Shown here: positions 61,831 through 64,000 of the stretch, in pieces
Layout: each line of letters opens with the position of its first letter
Position numbering within the stretch: the first letter of the stretch is position 1
NCBI GenBank assembly: GCA_033557835.1
Contig: JAWQRO010000007.1
Coordinates: forward strand, 30,724-94,723
Direction: 5' to 3'
Source: Helochares maculicollis
Lineage: Eukaryota; Arthropoda; Insecta; Coleoptera; Hydrophilidae
DNA: 64,000 nt
Notes under the pieces: model-generated
What the model was told of the DNA's origin: nothing
Database searches by the model: none
Seen by the model: only the letters and a program-made list of their open reading frames with translations
Position numbers and translations under genes: made by a program

Positions 61831-63335
61831 GTAAGTTCATGCACCACTTTACTTTTACATTGAATTTTGGTCCTGAGTCGGTTTCGAAAGCGAGTAGTAA
61901 TTTATATGCTGAGTTCTACTGTGCGTAATTAAACTCATCAATTCCTAAAAAGAATGATAACTGGGTGTAATTGGCTGCTACATTTTAGTGCCTCCAATTT
62001 CAATATACTTGAGTTATCTACGCATGCAATTGTATCGTTTTGATGATCTATGGTCCACTAGAATCTAACTTAATCCGATAAATTACTATTATTAAACTTA
62101 CCAATAAATTTCAGTATATTTAACTTGTCGGTTTGGATCAACATTATGCTACATATTGATTCAATTTAATTACATACGATATGTTCAACGAGTTAAGAAA
62201 CAATAAAATTGTGTTCGAATTCTCTTAATAATTTGCAGCAGCATTTTTGAGTAGACGCAAACCCAGACAAAAACTAATATTGAGTATACCAAAGCGATCG
62301 CTTTATTCCTACGCCTACTTCTGAAAGTGTAATTAAGAATCAGGTAAGGCTTTGATAAATACACTCTAAACAGCCGATGGTCAGAACGCATTCATCCAAT
62401 GGCAAGTGCGCAGTGTTGAAAATGTTAAAAGGACCGAAATTAATACACCAAAATTGCCTTTGTTTGTAGCGAGCTATTCTTAATTCGAAATGATGTGAAG
62501 CCGTCTATAGAGCAATCCGTCAACCGCCGTTCCTCGATCTTAATATAGAACTGATCATTTATCTAGCAGGCGTAGCTGTCATCTGTCAGACCAGGTTAAA
62601 TATACTTGATGCCAACTACATTGCTATTAAATAGGACACAATCAAGAGACCTGAGAAATGCGAAAACATACAATATTAATAAACATTACTTTGTATTACG
62701 CCCATCTACTTGACCATTTAAATTATCACGTGATAAATAAGATTTTTTAATTGCGTTTAGGGGCTTCCAGCCACGCTCTTGCTGAAAACTAAATGATAAA
62801 GATAGCCCGAAATCAATTAATTACTTCATAAAGCTGCTAAGCCCTATCTGATGATACTACTTGTTTTCATCGAAGATACGAATTGGCCTTTCTAATGGGA
62901 TTTTTAAATCAATTTTGGTATCTTCATAAATATTGATGTGCTTTTTGCGATCATATCATGATTTCCCGCGTAGGCCCTTTTAGTATTGACGTATATATCC
63001 GGCCAATGATGGTGGAAAAACTGACATAAAATTCGTTAATTGTAATTGCAACGTTTTTATCAAACTCATCAATCTCACTTAACTTGATAGTTAATTATTT
63101 TCGAGCAAAATTTTACTTTATATGTATATATCAGGATAGAAATTTTTAGAAGTGAGCTTAAAATAGGGATTCTTGCTATGGCATTCATTTGCAACTGTTT
63201 ATTCATCGGGATTTCAAGTTTGGCCATAAAATGGTCTGTAGCAATTTTTTTCTTGCATATAAAGTGCGTGGCTTTACATAACTTTGCCTAATTTTTATTT
63301 CCTTTTTATCATTTAATATTTTATCTCTTTTTCAG
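61831..63335. other. intron between exons E and F (1,505 nt)
   Basis: GT-AG intron (gtaagt ... tctctttttcag). A minus-strand 68-codon frame at 62185-62391 is unrecognised. Nothing else seen. Confidence 0.8.
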
Positions 63336-63979
63336 GTATATGAAATATTTGTACCCATACGAAAGCGAAAAGAAGCAGTTGAGCACACCACAAGAATTGC
63401 AAGCCGCTATTGACGGTAACAGAAGAGAGGGACGCCGAAGTAGCTACAATCAATTTGACGGAAACACAACAGCTCAGCAGCTAAATCTTCAAGCCCTTAA
63501 TCAGCAGCACAATTTAGCCCGTATGCAACACTTAGCTGCTCTTGCCATGAACGGAGGTCATCATCCTAGTCATCCACAACCTTTGGCTCAACAGCCCATG
63601 AATGGAGCCAACTTGAACGCCTTAATACCTGGAGAAACTGAACCAAATATAGGCGATATTGTTAAGCTTATGAACTCGACGGCTAACTTAAGAGCCCCAA
63701 TCATCGAAAACTCTGTCAATCCTGCCCAATTGCTCCCCACCGATCCCCTTTTCTGGAGAATATGCGGTCGTAGCCCTTTATGTCCAGAACCTCAGAGAGA
63801 GGCTTTGAATTTAGCAGATGCAACTACCTCCCAAGGATCGTCGTCTTTGAAGAGGGAATCTCGCGATGATGAATGCTCCATTTCGCCTCCTCCTAAAAAA
63901 CATAACGCAACCCAACGAAATCATGACAATGAAACCTCAACAATTACCCACAGCACAAACATGAAAATTGTTACCAAAG
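63336..63979 (+). CDS. retn: dead ringer/retained, coding exon F (end of ARID and Gln/Ala/His-rich linker)
   Basis: Exon of 644 nt after acceptor tctctttttcag. The split Gln is followed by YMKYLYPYESEKKQLSTPQE and the family signature AAIDGNRREGRRSS, which is the C-terminal extension of the extended ARID. After that come a Gln/Asn/Leu/His-rich linker (exon residues about 44-90) with Ala-Leu-Ala-Met-Asn-Gly runs, a region containing DPLFWRICGRSP, a Lys/Arg-Asp/Glu cluster, and a PPPKKH basic patch that could assist nuclear import. The exon ends AAAG before gtaagt (phase 1), so the gene continues beyond the window; the REKLES domain expected in ARID3 proteins is not yet reached. The donor is followed by a short TA microsatellite running to the window end. 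Confidence 0.95.
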
Positions 63980-64000
63980 GTAAGTGTATATATATATATA

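Noticed and set aside
62331..62352. caggtaagg at 62341 as a second recursive splice site
   Set aside because: The upstream bases are purine-rich with no pyrimidine tract, and the intron is only 1.5 kb.

Overview
The window is AT-rich animal DNA (roughly two thirds A+T by eye) and almost entirely intronic. It carries the 5'/central part of one plus-strand gene: the insect dead ringer/retained gene (dri/retn, ARID3 family of AT-rich-interaction-domain transcription factors). Clean splice sites, a continuous reading phase and a nearly complete ARID domain identify it. The organism is an insect. Mos1-like mariner DNA and candidate odorant-receptor relics fit this, and a beetle or other holometabolous insect is plausible, but the sequence alone does not fix the species.

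Gene layout (plus strand): exon A 4298-4447 (acidic N-terminal segment), exon B 4970-5200 (Pro/Ser-rich, ends at the first residues of the extended ARID), a 33.8-kb intron, exon D 38974-39046 (ARID helix region), a 22.6-kb intron, exon E 61647-61830 (ARID core), a 1.5-kb intron, exon F 63336-63979 (end of ARID, then a Gln/Ala/His-rich linker and a basic patch). The start codon lies upstream and the C-terminal REKLES region downstream of the window.

The most interesting signal is inside the 33.8-kb intron. At 14635/14636 a 3' splice site is fused directly to a consensus 5' splice site (tttgcag|gtaaga). A 45-nt in-frame stretch follows and ends in a second perfect donor. This is the architecture of a recursive splice site with an RS-exon, or of a 45-nt micro-exon adding 15 residues inside the extended ARID domain. 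A perfect 14-bp hairpin lies about 170 bp upstream. A second exon-like signal (ATG plus 16 codons and a strong donor, 20925-20972) could be an alternative first exon.

The rest of the introns is a graveyard of mobile DNA. It holds a 1.2-kb Mos1-like mariner with both terminal inverted repeats and TA duplications but a broken transposase (5568-6786), six further Tc1/mariner relics, an RTE-type LINE scrap (53.1-53.5 kb), and copies of an unclassified dispersed repeat (0.9-2.4, 12.7-13.4 and 46.3-47.0 kb). There are also five minisatellites with 17-21-bp units, one of which sits within a tandemly duplicated mariner relic. Two fragments resemble degenerate odorant receptors (53.5-54.0 kb plus strand; 58.6-59.3 kb minus strand). 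A 150-bp element present twice (52.68 and 55.12 kb) flanks the LINE and receptor scraps. No tRNA, rRNA or CRISPR was seen. All identifications are by eye, without database searches.
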